41,733 bases of DNA from an uncultured Gammaproteobacteria bacterium (GTDB lineage: Bacteria; Pseudomonadota; Gammaproteobacteria; Pseudomonadales; Azotimanducaceae): contig CAJWYI010000007.1 in assembly GCA_913049815.1 (NCBI GenBank), positions 1 through 41,733 on the forward strand, read 5' to 3'. The notes under the pieces were generated by a model. That model had not been told where the DNA came from and did no database searches. It saw nothing but the letters and a program-made list of their open reading frames with translations. Position 1 is the first letter of the stretch, and every line of letters starts with the position of its first letter. Below, in pieces: positions 39,756 through 41,733 of this stretch. Both the position numbers and the translations under genes were made by a program.

Positions 39756-41131
39756 ATAGCTGCATCCCGACAGCTCTGAATAACTTCGGACAGCTCCACG
39801 ACAAATCGATCAATGTCTTCATCAGTTTTAGTTTCAGTCACACAAATCAGAAGGCACTTTGATAGCGATGATTCGACCTCCCCAAGGTCGTACCCGGGGA
39901 TTATGCGACGTTTCGCCATCGCCGCAACCACATCACACGCACTGCAGGGAAGCTCGATTGTCGCCTCGTGGAAGACCGGTGATGTAAAGCGCTGCGATAC
40001 ACCATCGAGCTCGACAAGTTGGCGTTGCAACCTGCGAATACCCTGTGCACATCGTTCTGCGACAGCCCGCAGGCCATTGTCACCCAACAAGCTCATGTAG
40101 ATTGTGGCTGCAGTAACAAGTAGGCCCTGATTTGTACATATGTTCGACGTGGCCTTCGCGCGGCGGATATGCTGTTCCCTCGCCTGCAGCGTCAGCGCAA
40201 ACCCATCCCTCCCCTCAAGATCAACCGTGCGACCGACAATACGTCCCGGCATTTGTCGAACGACAGCCTGGCTGCAGCACATGAAACCGAGATATGGTCC
40301 GCCCGAGGCCAGTGGAATCCCCAGTGGTTGACCTTCACCAACAACGATGTCCGCACCATCAACACCCCACTCACCAGGAGGCTTCAATAACGCGAGCGCC
40401 GTCGGATTGACAACGGCAATCACCAGCATGCCGCGTTCATGCGCCAGATTCGTCAAGCGATCGACATCGTCAAGACAACCGTAGAATCCAGGCATAGGAA
40501 TGACCATTGCTGCCGCCGCTTCTTGAGAAAGCACAGAAATCATCGCCTCATCGGTCGCACCGGAGCGACTATCCTGCTGCGCGCTTTCAATCTCAATGTT
40601 CTGATTACAGACAATGGTACGACAGGCGGAAAGATATTTCGGATGGACACCTGAAGCTGTGATAATGCGGCGCGAACGTGCCTTCTTGTTGGCGCGGACC
40701 GCCATCAACATCGCCTCAGCAAGAGCGGAACCACCGTCGTAGACGGAGGCGTTTGCGACATCCATCGCCGTGAGTCTGGCAATCATCGTCTGAAACTCAT
40801 AGATCAGCTGCAACGTACCTTGACTCGCCTCAGCCTGGTAAGGCGTATAGGCCGTCATAAACTCACCTCGGGTTGTGATATCCCACACTGCACTTGGGAT
40901 GTGGTGTTCATACGCACCCGCTCCCAGAAACGACAGTTTCGTACTGTCAATTTGCGCTCGCTTTGACATCAGGCGCAGAAGCGCCATTTCAGAAATCCCT
41001 CCCGGGACATCGGTCAAGAGACCAGCGCGCAGATTGCTTGGGATTTCATCAAAAAGGTGCTCGGTGGTAGGAACGCCAATCACATCCAGCATACGCTGGG
41101 TGTCCGAATCGGTGTGGGGGATAAATGGCAT
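39752..41131 (-). CDS. gcvPA: Glycine dehydrogenase (decarboxylating) subunit 1
   Basis: [93 protein letters not shown]. Confidence 0.97.
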   Translation of the reverse strand: MPFIPHTDSDTQRMLDVIGVPTTEHLFDEIPSNLRAGLLTDVPGGISEMALLRLMSKRAQIDSTKLSFLGAGAYEHHIPSAVWDITTRGEFMTAYTPYQAEASQGTLQLIYEFQTMIARLTAMDVANASVYDGGSALAEAMLMAVRANKKARSRRIITASGVHPKYLSACRTIVCNQNIEIESAQQDSRSGATDEAMISVLSQEAAAAMVIPMPGFYGCLDDVDRLTNLAHERGMLVIAVVNPTALALLKPPGEWGVDGADIVVGEGQPLGIPLASGGPYLGFMCCSQAVVRQMPGRIVGRTVDLEGRDGFALTLQAREQHIRRAKATSNICTNQGLLVTAATIYMSLLGDNGLRAVAERCAQGIRRLQRQLVELDGVSQRFTSPVFHEATIELPCSACDVVAAMAKRRIIPGYDLGEVESSLSKCLLICVTETKTDEDIDRFVVELSEVIQSCRDAAI

Positions 41132-41184
41132 AGCGATCCAGATCAGTTAGGTCAGAAATGTCGTTACGAGGTGTCGACTTGAGA

Positions 41185-41574
41185 TCACTCGATTTCGCAA
41201 TGGTTCCGATAGTCATCGGCAGACAGAAGCGTCTCCAGCTCAGTCGCGTCGTTCGGCGACAACTTGAAAAACCAACCGTCGTCATAGGGTGAGTCATTGA
41301 CCGTTTCCGGTGCGTCCTCGAGTACCTCATTGACGGCGATGATAGTTCCGCTGACAGGTGCGTAAATGTCGGACGCTGCCTTCACCGATTCAACCACCCC
41401 GGCTTCTTCCTTTGCGTTCACTTCTGCATCAATTTCGGGGAGTTCGACATAAACCACGTCCCCCAATTCCTCCTGTGCGTGATCAGAGATACCTACGGTG
41501 ACCGTGCCATCTTCTTCCAGCCTTGCCCATTCATGGGTGTCTACATATTTAATTTCCTGTAGATACTCAGCCAT
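41185..41574 (-). CDS. gcvH: Glycine cleavage system H protein
   Basis: [40 protein letters not shown], lipoyl Lys motif [20 protein letters not shown]. Confidence 0.98.
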   Translation of the reverse strand: MAEYLQEIKYVDTHEWARLEEDGTVTVGISDHAQEELGDVVYVELPEIDAEVNAKEEAGVVESVKAASDIYAPVSGTIIAVNEVLEDAPETVNDSPYDDGWFFKLSPNDATELETLLSADDYRNHCEIE

Positions 41575-41654
41575 TAATGCATTCCCTCCTGTTCAGCCTT
41601 ACGGTTTTTGGCCACCGGCACACATCCACGATCATTTTTACCAACCTGCAACAG

Positions 41655-41733
41655 TTATACGATCTCGGTGTAGACCTGTCCGCCGTTGCGAACAAACGGC
41701 AAGTGTACCGGTTTCAAAGAGATTTCTCTGTTT
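41655..41733 (-). CDS. gcvT: Aminomethyltransferase GcvT (only the C-terminal 25 codons plus stop in window)
   Basis: Manual reverse translation NREISLKPVHLPFVRNGGQVYTEIV*; immediately upstream of gcvH. Confidence 0.75.
   Translation of the reverse strand, partial: NREISLKPVHLPFVRNGGQVYTEIV

Noticed and set aside
1-41733. CRISPR arrays, tRNA/rRNA genes, prophage, transposase, toxin-antitoxin or defence genes
   Set aside because: Looked for repeat-spacer periodicity, characteristic protein motifs and RNA landmarks; none seen. Weak or divergent ncRNAs would need Infernal/covariance searches to exclude.

Overview
The window reads as an ordinary, gene-dense gammaproteobacterial chromosome segment, with core housekeeping genes and no phage, IS element, CRISPR array, rRNA or recognised tRNA. 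Left to right it carries: 3' part of mutL, amiB/C, tsaE, nnrD/E | queG | orn | rhdA-type rhodanese | epmA-efp | epmB (a complete EF-P lysylation set except EpmC) | a 51-aa small ORF and a YtjB/AhpA-like membrane protein | parC-parE-yqiB | waaA | FAD oxidoreductase + aldo/keto reductase | hldE, GT4 glycosyltransferase, tandem-kinase protein, a decayed LPS-kinase pseudogene, waaP, waaC, waaF, ilvE | argA | hemE-fabV-lgt | NRDE protein | ptsP-rppH | HAD phosphatase | gcvPB-gcvPA-gcvH-gcvT (partial). I did not find a clearly new defence or mobile system. The least expected structure is a near-full-length, multiply frameshifted LPS-core kinase relic at about 24262-25013. It is invisible in the ORF track and sits between waaP and a gene encoding two kinase domains in one chain. 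Other points worth a second look are a conserved-looking but uncharacterised redox pair inside the LPS core locus, an unannotated 51-aa ORF, and a degenerate cyclase-like domain in the YtjB-like protein. Family assignments come from reading motifs and remembered family features; no database search was run.
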